Virus record (IMG/VR): IMGVR_UViG_3300023174_004605
Location: 1-64,000 of that record
Source: a virus
Strand: one strand, 5' to 3'
Length of the DNA: 64,000 nt
The position numbers and the translations under genes are program-made. The notes beneath the pieces are model-generated. The model did not search any database. It saw only the letters and a program-made list of their open reading frames with translations, and was not told the DNA's origin. Below, piece after piece: positions 34,141 through 39,529 of this stretch (position 1 is the stretch's first letter; each line of letters begins with the position of its first letter).

Positions 34141-34320
34141 ATGACCGTGGAACAGCAAAAGAAACCGCCTGTAGAACGCTATTACTACTCGGAAGACGAG
34201 TGGGCAAGACTGGGTTGTGGTCCGTTGCCACCCGAAAGAGATCGTGCTCGGCAACTAGAAAATGTTATGGCAAAAGGAAATCCCCGGATTGACGGCAAAA
34301 ACATCAAAGGGTATAATTAA
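34141..34320 (+). CDS. Small basic protein (59 aa)
   Basis: ATG 34141 follows the tRNA by 17 nt, with AAAGG upstream. Product: Y-rich N-terminal part (ERYYYSEDEWARLGCGPLPP) and a basic C-terminus. Not recognised. It starts a run of five very short genes. Confidence 0.55.
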   Translation: MTVEQQKKPPVERYYYSEDEWARLGCGPLPPERDRARQLENVMAKGNPRIDGKNIKGYN

Positions 34321-34321
34321 C

Positions 34322-34405
34322 ATGTGGTTGATATTTTTTGCATTCATGGCCATAGTGATTTGCTATGGTATTATGTGGTTGAATGAACATCAGGACGAAC
34401 AATGA
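34322..34405 (+). CDS. Membrane microprotein 1 (27 aa)
   Basis: One hydrophobic helix (LIFFAFMAIVICYGIMW) followed by an acidic tail (NEHQDEQ). It starts two bases after the upstream stop and overlaps the next gene by four bases (ATGA). The overlaps are the main evidence for translation. Confidence 0.5.
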   Translation: MWLIFFAFMAIVICYGIMWLNEHQDEQ

Positions 34406-34494
34406 ACATATTGAAAAACATTCCCTGGGCAGCTATAGCTGCCCTGGCAGTATTTGTGGCCATGGGAATAGTGGCTCACTTGTTTGGTAAATGA
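34402..34494 (+). CDS. Membrane microprotein 2 (30 aa)
   Basis: A single helix (AAIAALAVFVAMGIVAHLF) after a short polar start (MNILKNIPW). ATGA overlap with microprotein 1; microprotein 3 starts two bases after its stop. Confidence 0.5.
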   Translation: MNILKNIPWAAIAALAVFVAMGIVAHLFGK

Positions 34495-34495
34495 C

Positions 34496-34564
34496 ATGAA
34501 TCAAGACTACAGTTTTGCCATTGGTGTAGTAGTAGTGGCTATTGTGTTTTTATTGCTTTTTTAG
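34496..34564 (+). CDS. Membrane microprotein 3 (22 aa)
   Basis: MNQDYS followed by AIGVVVVAIVFLLLF, a bare transmembrane helix. The shortest of the set, so the least certain. It is followed at once by a 20-bp palindrome. Confidence 0.4.
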   Translation: MNQDYSFAIGVVVVAIVFLLLF

Positions 34565-34567
34565 TTT

Positions 34568-34587
34568 CCAATTTTGATCAAAATTGG
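34568..34587. promoter_or_regulatory. Perfect 20-bp palindrome, possible operator
   Basis: CCAATTTTGATCAAAATTGG is self-complementary over all 20 bases. It lies between two microprotein genes, 15 nt before ATG 34603. It suits a dimeric repressor site; as an RNA hairpin it would have no proper loop and no T-tract, so a terminator is unlikely. Confidence 0.5.
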
Positions 34588-34602
34588 TGGTAGGACGGGT
34601 CT

Positions 34603-34710
34603 ATGAATAAAATACAAGTTTTCACACTGGGCACAGGACTAGTGATCATGTGGTTGTTTTACAAATTAACTTTGGAAATTTGGTGCTGGATTTATGGTCT
34701 ATTCTATTGA
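34603..34710 (+). CDS. Membrane microprotein 4 (35 aa)
   Basis: MNKIQVFTLGTGLVIMWLFY begins a hydrophobic helix, continued by a second aromatic stretch (LEIWCWIYGLFY). No strong ribosome site. The function is unknown. Confidence 0.45.
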   Translation: MNKIQVFTLGTGLVIMWLFYKLTLEIWCWIYGLFY

Positions 34711-34759
34711 CAACGAACTTGAAAAATATCATCTAACCGGTGGCCTATGTCGTTTTTAT

Positions 34760-34767
34760 TATAAATA
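34760..34767 (+). promoter_or_regulatory. T4-like late promoter TATAAATA
   Basis: Perfect late consensus 28 nt upstream of ATG 34796, in an otherwise non-coding gap, followed by AAAAGGAAAAA as ribosome site. Confidence 0.65.
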
Positions 34768-34795
34768 ACACTATTAACCAAAAAAGGAAAAAAAT

Positions 34796-35068
34796 ATGGC
34801 ATTCGACACTTTAACAAGTTTTGCTCGACAGCTAACAACTGCAGAAGAGACTTCAGTCCAAAACTATGTGACGACTCAAATGGGGTCAGGAACAACCAAT
34901 GGTATATCGTATAGTGTTCAACGAACCGGAGTAACCACCGCAGAAGGTCAACCCTTAGCACTCATTCTTCGCGGGTGGGTTGATGAAAGCTCAGCCAACG
35001 CCTATATAGCATTTTTGAATACTTTTAGCCCGGCGCCGGTTTATGCACAGACGGTGCAATCTGTATAA
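34796..35068 (+). CDS. Unknown protein under a late promoter (90 aa)
   Basis: Soluble, Thr/Ser-rich protein with a helix (TLTSFARQLTTAEETSVQNYV) and then beta strands (GISYSVQRTGVT, LALILRGWV). It has its own late promoter and strong ribosome site, as expected for an abundant late or virion-associated protein. Not recognised. Confidence 0.6.
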   Translation: MAFDTLTSFARQLTTAEETSVQNYVTTQMGSGTTNGISYSVQRTGVTTAEGQPLALILRGWVDESSANAYIAFLNTFSPAPVYAQTVQSV

Positions 35069-35072
35069 TACC

Positions 35073-35102
35073 TAGACTGGCAAAGTAAAATTGTAGTATA
35101 AT
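35073..35102 (+). promoter_or_regulatory. Probable promoter of the tmRNA
   Basis: A perfect TATAAT (35097-35102) with a weak -35 candidate TAGACT (35073-35078, 18-nt spacer). Confidence 0.5.
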
Positions 35103-35108
35103 GCCTTG

Positions 35109-35420
35109 AAAGAAAGGTGTTGCGGACCTGGGGGCAGAACCCAGCAGGTCCACCATAAAGAAATTACATAGACATTGATCATAGTTGTAATTGCATTGGT
35201 CTTCCATGTATTGAACAATTAGTTTCTTTATGATGGGCCTGACACAGTTTCGACGTGGCAACAAGTATGGACAGGATCTACACGGCAAAGCAGAAGCCGT
35301 AGGACTGGGGATTCCTGGTCGTAGAAGCAACCTTATTAAATGCAAACGCATCTAATGACGAGGTTTTTGCCTTAGCGGCATGATCTCCGGGGCAACTATG
35401 CCTTGTCACCCAAACTAGTC
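35109..35420 (+). ncRNA. ssrA: Circularly permuted (two-piece) tmRNA
   Basis: The acceptor piece comes first: T stem CTGGG/CCCAG (35128-35132, 35140-35144), then CAGGTCC and ACCA ending at 35155. The coding piece starts GGGCCTG (35235-35241), which pairs with CAGGTCC, and continues GACACAGTTTCGACG. The 79-nt spacer is closed by ATAAAGAAA/TTTCTTTAT (35155-35163, 35223-35231). GCAACA (35258-35263) pairs with TGTTGC (35118-35123) as helix P2. The tag frame 35342-35383 encodes ANASNDEVFALAA and stop, a proper ClpXP-type tag. Outer ends are approximate. It would release stalled ribosomes during infection. Confidence 0.93.
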
Positions 35421-35422
35421 TA

Positions 35423-35448
35423 AAAAGCCTGAGAAATCAGGCTTTTTT
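35423..35448 (+). terminator. Rho-independent terminator after the tmRNA
   Basis: Stem AAAGCCTGA/TCAGGCTTT with GAAA loop, followed by a T run. Confidence 0.9.
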
Positions 35449-35470
35449 GTTGGCCACTAAGTAAAAACCA

Positions 35471-35477
35471 CTAAATA
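35471..35477 (+). promoter_or_regulatory. Late-type motif CTAAATA before the porin
   Basis: Located about 50 nt before the porin start, in the intergenic gap, with AAAGGAAAA as ribosome site at about 35510. Confidence 0.45.
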
Positions 35478-35525
35478 AAGAGTTGGGTGATCACCCAGCA
35501 TTCTTTTAAAAGGAAAATCTCAAGC

Positions 35526-36266
35526 ATGAAAAAATTATTAATCGCATTAGCCTTGTCCGCTGGCTTGGTTGCCTCGGCTCAAGCTCAACTCACCGGCAAT
35601 TTAGGTTTGACCAGCGACTACCGTTTCCGCGGTGTTAGCCAAACTCAAAATGCTCCTGCAGTTCAGGGCGGCATCGACTATGCACACAAGAGTGGCTTCT
35701 ATGTTGGTAACTGGAACAGCTCGGTCTCTAGCCAAGTCTACACCTCAGGTGCAGGTTTAGAAAGTGACTTGTATGCTGGTTACAAGAAAGAAATCTTCAA
35801 GGGCATTAGTATTGACGTTGGTAGCTACAATTATTTCTATCCACGTGCAACCACTTCCGCAAAAACTGGTTCAAACTTTGACACCTATGAAGGCTATGTC
35901 GGATTGGGTTACAAAGATATCATCTCTGCCAAGTATAGCAGAACCTTAGGCGAAGGCTACTTTGGTACAGCCAATGCACAAGGCACAACTTACATGCAAG
36001 CAGATGGCAAGTTGCCAGTTCCTGTAGTAAAAAATCTAGCTGTTGTTGCGCACTATGGTCGCACCAATGTGGCCAACAGCACAGCATATGATTACAATGA
36101 CATCAATGCTGGTTTTGTTTACAGCTTACCAAAAGACTTTGACTTGAGCGTGAAGTATTTTACCAATACTGGCACAACAAGAACTTTCGAAACTGCAAAC
36201 ACTGTGAGCGGTCAAAAGCTATACAAAAACGCAGTGGTAGTTGGCTTGACAAAAACTTTCAATTAA
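35526..36266 (+). CDS. TorF-type outer-membrane porin-like protein
   Basis: The start at ATG 35526 gives a classical signal peptide (MKKLLIALALSAGLVASAQA, cut before QLTGN). The mature part of about 226 residues begins LTGNLGLTSDYRFRGVSQTQ, the signature of the 'TorF family putative porin' of Proteobacteria, and is built of aromatic-ended beta strands, ending VVVGLTKTFN with the C-terminal Phe/Asn of barrel proteins. A phage copy of an outer-membrane protein could alter host permeability or receptor access; host acquisition is likely. Terminator follows directly. Confidence 0.85.
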   Translation: MKKLLIALALSAGLVASAQAQLTGNLGLTSDYRFRGVSQTQNAPAVQGGIDYAHKSGFYVGNWNSSVSSQVYTSGAGLESDLYAGYKKEIFKGISIDVGSYNYFYPRATTSAKTGSNFDTYEGYVGLGYKDIISAKYSRTLGEGYFGTANAQGTTYMQADGKLPVPVVKNLAVVAHYGRTNVANSTAYDYNDINAGFVYSLPKDFDLSVKYFTNTGTTRTFETANTVSGQKLYKNAVVVGLTKTFN

Positions 36267-36281
36267 TTCCGAAAGTGATAC

Positions 36282-36309
36282 AAAAAAAGCTCCTTCGGGG
36301 GCTTTTTTT
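36282..36309 (+). terminator. Rho-independent terminator after the porin
   Basis: Stem AAAAAAAGC-CC / GG-GCTTTTTTT around a TTCG tetraloop. Confidence 0.9.
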
Positions 36310-36324
36310 GTTGACCCAACCCGG

Positions 36325-36353
36325 TTGACAAGATATAAATAGATCTATATAAT
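36325..36353 (+). promoter_or_regulatory. Perfect consensus sigma70 promoter with embedded TATAAATA
   Basis: TTGACA (36325-36330), exactly 17 nt, TATAAT (36348-36353). The spacer contains TATAAATA (36334-36341), a perfect T4 late box. This is the strongest promoter seen in the window. Confidence 0.85.
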
Positions 36354-36359
36354 ACTATT

Positions 36360-36461
36360 ATGTTGAATCGCAAAGTCGACCATCTCGTACCACAGCCCAA
36401 TTTTGCAGGGAGCGTGGTTCTATGGACAATTTGTAAAGAAGGAATTCAGGGTATTGAATAG
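36360..36461 (+). CDS. Leaderless 33-aa mini-gene or small RNA
   Basis: ATG lies six bases after the -10 box, as in the two other probable leaderless genes. The 33-residue product begins MLNRKVDHLVPQPNF and ends WTICKEGIQGIE. A terminator follows at 36484-36516, so the unit is a self-contained transcript of about 155 nt. It may be a non-coding RNA whose ORF is fortuitous; the perfect promoter argues that something is expressed. Confidence 0.5.
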   Translation: MLNRKVDHLVPQPNFAGSVVLWTICKEGIQGIE

Positions 36462-36483
36462 TATAAAACATCATACAATATTC

Positions 36484-36516
36484 AAAAACCCTGGAACTAA
36501 ACACTCCGGGGTTTTT
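36484..36516 (+). terminator. Rho-independent terminator
   Basis: Stem AAAAACCCTGGA / TCCGGGGTTTTTT with one T·G pair and loop ACTAAACAC. Confidence 0.88.
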
Positions 36517-36538
36517 TGTTTAGAAAGAAAGGAAAAAG

Positions 36539-36712
36539 ATGTCAATTGATTATGAAAAATTAAACGATCAAATCGTAAAACAGGCCTGGGACCACACTTC
36601 GGTATTTTTGAACGAGGCACAAAAGCAACGGCTGTTTCAGAACAAGATCGATCGTGCGGCCGCAATGATCCGGGCGCAGGAGCAGTTCCGTATGATGCAA
36701 CAAGAACAGTGA
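36539..36712 (+). CDS. Small helical protein (57 aa)
   Basis: AAAGGAAAAAG before ATG 36539. The product is almost entirely helical and Q/R/K-rich (FLNEAQKQRLFQNKIDRAAAMIRAQEQF). It ends seven bases before a tRNA. Not recognised. Confidence 0.55.
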   Translation: MSIDYEKLNDQIVKQAWDHTSVFLNEAQKQRLFQNKIDRAAAMIRAQEQFRMMQQEQ

Positions 36713-36718
36713 AACAAT

Positions 36719-36794
36719 CGCGGGGTGGAAAAGTTGGCATTTCGTCAGTCTCATAAGCTGAAGGTCGTCGGTTCGAATCCGACCCCCGCAACCA
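36719..36794 (+). tRNA. Initiator-derived tRNA-Met (CAT)
   Basis: Acceptor TGCGGGG pairs fully with CCCCGCA, discriminator A, encoded CCA. The body closely follows E. coli tRNA-fMet (…GGGGTGGA…, CTCATAA loop, GAAGGTCGTCGGTTC, CCCCCGCAACCA). But the diagnostic C1·A72 mismatch is a U1-A72 pair, and the three G:C pairs of the anticodon stem (GGG/CCC) are replaced by AGT/GCT. It may act as an altered initiator or an elongator. Confidence 0.9.
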
Positions 36795-36795
36795 A

Positions 36796-36957
36796 TTATG
36801 ATCTGGGACGGCAAGCGGCAAAGGCTGTCACAGCAGGATCTCGAAAGTTGAGGCCGTTGCTGAGTTGTTGACATACAGCCGCAGAGGCCACTGGTTGTTC
36901 CAGTTTACGGATAAGATCTCCGTTGAGGTAAACGAATAAGGTCAAAATGTATTCCAT
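36796..36957 (-). CDS. Small minus-strand protein between tRNAs (53 aa)
   Basis: Read on the minus strand, AGGAG lies 8 nt before ATG (36957). The 53-residue product begins MEYILTLFVYLNGDLIRKLE. It ends just beyond the initiator-like tRNA and is the only minus-strand gene found before 54.8 kb. Not recognised; the good ribosome site and position in a 240-nt gap support it. Confidence 0.45.
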   Translation of the reverse strand: MEYILTLFVYLNGDLIRKLEQPVASAAVCQQLSNGLNFRDPAVTAFAACRPRS

Positions 36958-36978
36958 GTGTATAACTCCTAGTAATAT

Positions 36979-36999
36979 ATATCGCAGTTTATATGCGAT
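36979..36999 (+). terminator. Weak hairpin with T-tract
   Basis: ATCGCA-GTTTATA-TGCGAT followed by TTTT on the plus strand; it may end plus-strand transcripts upstream of tRNA-Cys, or shield the minus-strand gene. Confidence 0.35.
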
Positions 37000-37040
37000 T
37001 TTTCAAGGGATCCAATACATTTTTGTTATGAGCTTATTAC

Positions 37041-37118
37041 AGTGAGGTGGCAGAGTGGCCCAATGCAAGGGACTGCAAATCCCTAAAGCCGTGAGTTCGA
37101 ATCTCACCCTCACTTCCA
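37041..37118 (+). tRNA. tRNA-Cys (GCA)
   Basis: Acceptor AGTGAGG/CCTCACT, U73 discriminator typical for Cys, CCA encoded; anticodon stem AGGGA/TCCCT, loop CTGCAAA; T stem GTGAG/CTCAC. Confidence 0.95.
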
Positions 37119-37124
37119 AGTTTG

Positions 37125-37198
37125 GTCGGTCTGGTATAATGGCATTACAGCGGTCTCCAAAACCGTTAATTGAGGTTCGATTCCTTAGACCGGCGCCA
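37125..37198 (+). tRNA. tRNA-Trp (CCA)
   Basis: Acceptor GTCGGTC/GACCGGC (one T·G), discriminator G, CCA encoded; anticodon loop CTCCAAA; T arm TGAGG/CCTTA. Six bases separate it from tRNA-Cys. Confidence 0.93.
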
Positions 37199-37223
37199 TG
37201 TTTAGAAAAGAAAGGAGGCACGT

Positions 37224-37814
37224 ATGCCAGCAGTATTTTTAGTCAGCGACACACACTTTGGTCACGCAGGTGTATGTCGCTTTACCCGTAACGATGGTGT
37301 GACCAAACTCAGACCATGGACTGATCCAGATGAAATGGACGAGGCCATGGTAGCAGCGTGGAATGATCGTGTGCGTCCAAATGACAAGGTTTACCACTTG
37401 GGCGATGTTGTTATCAACCGCAAGGCCTTGGGCATCATGCGCAGGCTCAACGGTGAAAAGGTCTTGATCCGCGGCAACCACGATATTTTTAAAGACGAGG
37501 ATTATACACCTTATTTCCGTAGCCTACGTGCCTACCATGTGATGAATGGCATGATCTTGAGTCACATGCCTATTCACAGTGAAAGCCTGGGTCGCTTTGG
37601 TGTCAACATCCATGGACATTTGCACGCCAATCGTGTGATGTTGCCCGGATTCAATGGCAAGATCACCGACATCGTTGATACTAGGTATCATTGTGTGTGC
37701 GTGGAGCAGACCGACTTTGCGCCAATCCTGTTTGAAGATGTGGTCAAAAGAATCGAAGCAGAAGGTGGTGTAATAGGTTTCAAGAATGGCAATGGAACCA
37801 CGCAAGCGACCTAG
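37224..37814 (+). CDS. Calcineurin-like metallophosphoesterase
   Basis: A 196-residue enzyme with all family motifs in order: SDTHFGH (D-x-H), HLGDVV (GD), RGNHD (GNH), LSHMPIH and NIHGHLHAN (GHxH). The strong ribosome site AAAGGAGG lies before ATG 37224. Small phosphoesterases of this kind hydrolyse nucleotide or phosphoester substrates; the exact one is unknown. Confidence 0.9.
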   Translation: MPAVFLVSDTHFGHAGVCRFTRNDGVTKLRPWTDPDEMDEAMVAAWNDRVRPNDKVYHLGDVVINRKALGIMRRLNGEKVLIRGNHDIFKDEDYTPYFRSLRAYHVMNGMILSHMPIHSESLGRFGVNIHGHLHANRVMLPGFNGKITDIVDTRYHCVCVEQTDFAPILFEDVVKRIEAEGGVIGFKNGNGTTQAT

Positions 37815-37821
37815 TAGTTCG

Positions 37822-37898
37822 ACCCCGGTGGCGCAACAGGCAGACGCACTCTCCTCAGAAGGGAGCTGTTGAAGGTTCGAATCCTTCCCGGGGGACCA
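37822..37898 (+). tRNA. tRNA-Leu (CAG) with a short variable loop
   Basis: Anticodon stem CTCTC/GGGAG with loop CTCAGAA, anticodon CAG. T arm GAAGG/CCTTC. The acceptor pairs over six bases (CCCCGG/CCGGGG) with an A·G mismatch at 1:72; discriminator A and CCA. The variable loop is only five nt (37866-37870), although Leu tRNAs are class II. The D arm (GCGCAACAGGCAGACGC) is Leu-like. Confidence 0.85.
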
Positions 37899-37927
37899 TT
37901 GACATCATTGATCTTTTGTAGTATAAT
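37899..37927 (+). promoter_or_regulatory. Perfect consensus sigma70 promoter
   Basis: TTGACA (37899-37904), 17 nt, TATAAT (37922-37927), starting at the base after the tRNA CCA; drives the omega-like gene. Confidence 0.85.
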
Positions 37928-37948
37928 TGTTGTTCACAAGGAGAAGCC

Positions 37949-38170
37949 ATGAGTGTAAGAATTGAAAGTCGTAGCAGTGAAATTGATACCGAACGCTGTG
38001 TAGAGCATGCTGGTGGCCGTTATGATCTTGTGATCGCCGCCGCACAACGCTTAAGAGAAATGAAACGCCGAGCCAGAGAAACCAACTCTTGGGTCACGCC
38101 CATTGATGCACTCAAAGAAGTACAGAGTGGAACTTTTAATATGACTGATTATTTGGTAAAGGTAAAATAA
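37949..38170 (+). CDS. RNA polymerase omega subunit-like protein
   Basis: A 73-residue protein with the RpoZ pattern: ERCVEHAGGRYDLVIAAAQRLREM corresponds to EDCLEHIPNRFxLVLAAxxRARxL of betaproteobacterial omega, followed by PIDALKEVQSG for AVTALREIAEG. The C-terminus is shorter than in E. coli (91). AAGGAG site and perfect promoter. It could bind host beta' subunit and redirect transcription, or replace host omega. The match is by eye but covers nearly the whole protein. Confidence 0.75.
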   Translation: MSVRIESRSSEIDTERCVEHAGGRYDLVIAAAQRLREMKRRARETNSWVTPIDALKEVQSGTFNMTDYLVKVK

Positions 38171-38172
38171 AC

Positions 38173-38331
38173 ATGGCAAAACGTCAAAGTGCAGGTGAAC
38201 TAAGTCGAACCATTGCTGGACAATGGTCAAAAAGCGAAAAGCGTTCAGCGGCCAGTAGAAGCATCACAGAAGCCAACAAGAAAGCACATCAAACTCTCAA
38301 AAAAATTGCTCAACAAATGAGAATGAAGTAA
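38173..38331 (+). CDS. Small basic protein (52 aa)
   Basis: ATG 38173 two bases after the omega-like stop. Very basic, Ser/Ala/Lys-rich, helical C-terminus (ANKKAHQTLKKIAQQMRMK); may bind nucleic acid. Co-transcribed with the omega-like gene and followed by tRNA-Glu. Confidence 0.5.
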   Translation: MAKRQSAGELSRTIAGQWSKSEKRSAASRSITEANKKAHQTLKKIAQQMRMK

Positions 38332-38334
38332 CAT

Positions 38335-38410
38335 GCACCCATCGTCTAGAGGCCCAGGACTCGGCCCTTTCACGGCTGCAACAGGGGTTCGAATCCCCTT
38401 GGGTGTACCA
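38335..38410 (+). tRNA. tRNA-Glu (TTC)
   Basis: Acceptor GCACCCA/TGGGTGT, encoded CCA; anticodon stem CGGCC/GGCTG with loop CTTTCAC; D arm and T arm follow bacterial tRNA-Glu. Confidence 0.95.
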
Positions 38411-38421
38411 ACATTTTGAAT

Positions 38422-39009
38422 ATGTCAACATCAGTTTTAGTCACCGGAGGTAATCAAGGGCTTGGCATAGACTTGGCTCAATACTTTGATGCTCATAGTG
38501 TCAGCAGAAGCACAGGGCACGACATCTTGGCAGGTCGTGAAGCCATCGCCGAACTCAGTGCCAATTATGATGTGTTCATTAACAATGCATATGATGGGTT
38601 GTTTGGGCAAAGCAGAACAGCATATGGCCAGGCACAGTTGTTGACCGAAGTGGCCATGCTGTGGCGTGATCAGGGCAAAGCCGGGCACATCATAAACATT
38701 GGTGGAGTAGGCAGTGAAGACACTGGTGTACCGTATCCAGGCTGGGAAAGTTACAATGCCAACAAGGCCGCACTCAAACATGTGAGTCTACAGTGGACGC
38801 AGGCCTTCCGTGCCAATCAGGTCTTATTCCGTACTAGCTTGATCACTGTGGACAGATTGGACACACCAGCAGGTCGTGCCAGACCTACCTGGACTGGCAA
38901 TGGAGTTGCGTCTCAAGATATCATTGGCATGATCAAACTCTGCCTAAACACTCAACCAAATACCTGTATAGGCGAAATAACTAGCTGGGTTAATCTTGAT
39001 TATAAGTAG
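38422..39009 (+). CDS. Short-chain dehydrogenase/reductase
   Basis: 195 residues from ATG 38422. SVLVTGGNQGLGIDLA is the cofactor motif, FINNAYDG the NNAG motif, INIGGVGS the Ser strand and YNANK the YxxxK pair. The substrate is unknown. Confidence 0.8.
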   Translation: MSTSVLVTGGNQGLGIDLAQYFDAHSVSRSTGHDILAGREAIAELSANYDVFINNAYDGLFGQSRTAYGQAQLLTEVAMLWRDQGKAGHIINIGGVGSEDTGVPYPGWESYNANKAALKHVSLQWTQAFRANQVLFRTSLITVDRLDTPAGRARPTWTGNGVASQDIIGMIKLCLNTQPNTCIGEITSWVNLDYK

Positions 39010-39033
39010 ACATACAAAATCAGGATCACAATC

Positions 39034-39249
39034 ATGTCAAACAAACTCATCCGCAAAAAACCTGGCTACACCCGAAGTGGCGAAGTCAAGATCATCAGTC
39101 TCGGCATCAAGCAGTTGATGGATCTCAAAGAAAAAACACAAACCAATAAAAAACGGGCCAAGATACAGCGTCGCATAGACTTGCTGAAACGTAGATCTGG
39201 ATATGTGGAACCTGTGGTCGAAGTCACAGAAGAAACACAGCCGGTTTAG
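39034..39249 (+). CDS. Small basic protein (71 aa), overlaps tRNA-Thr
   Basis: Lys/Arg-rich, helical (KKRAKIQRRIDLLKRRSG) with an acidic tail. The last ten bases, including the TAG stop, are the first ten bases of tRNA-Thr, so the mRNA and tRNA must be processed from one precursor or transcribed separately. Not recognised. Confidence 0.55.
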   Translation: MSNKLIRKKPGYTRSGEVKIISLGIKQLMDLKEKTQTNKKRAKIQRRIDLLKRRSGYVEPVVEVTEETQPV

Positions 39250-39314
39250 CTCAGCGGTAGAGCAGTGGTTTTGTAAACCAAAGGTCGGGAGTTCAATCCT
39301 CTCAACCGGCACCA
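39240..39314 (+). tRNA. tRNA-Thr (TGT)
   Basis: Acceptor GCCGGTT/AACCGGC, discriminator A, CCA encoded; D stem GCTC/GAGC; anticodon loop TTTGTAA; T arm GGGAG/CTCTC. Confidence 0.95.
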
Positions 39315-39331
39315 TTAACAAGGAAATAACT

Positions 39332-39496
39332 ATGAGCAAAATGAGCGATTTCTTAAAGAAAGCCGCAGACAAGAAAAAAGGCATCCATCACATTGAAAAT
39401 GAAGATGCGCCTGTGGTAGAACGAAAAACAGCCAAACAACGTGCACCGGTAATTGGAAAAAAACCACCCACACGATCGGCTGGCAGGGGAAGATAG
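39332..39496 (+). CDS. Small basic protein (54 aa)
   Basis: AAGGAAATA before ATG 39332. Lys-rich N-terminal helix (MSKMSDFLKKAADKKKG) and basic tail ending RSAGRGR; probably disordered. Function is unknown. Confidence 0.5.
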   Translation: MSKMSDFLKKAADKKKGIHHIENEDAPVVERKTAKQRAPVIGKKPPTRSAGRGR

Positions 39497-39529
39497 ATTA
39501 CTAAAAAAATTATTTGGCCTATCTGGGCA

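Noticed and set aside
36471-36874. Two minus-strand frames of 104-116 residues over the initiator-like tRNA
   Set aside because: They read the antisense of the tRNA (typical SDSNRRPSAYETD-type artefact) and the 57-aa plus-strand gene; no ribosome site.
37003-37221. Minus-strand frame over tRNA-Cys and tRNA-Trp
   Set aside because: Antisense of two well-formed tRNAs; a classic false gene.
39037-39384. Minus-strand frame over tRNA-Thr
   Set aside because: Contains the antisense tRNA string (MVPVERIELPTFGLQNH type) and opposes two better plus-strand genes.
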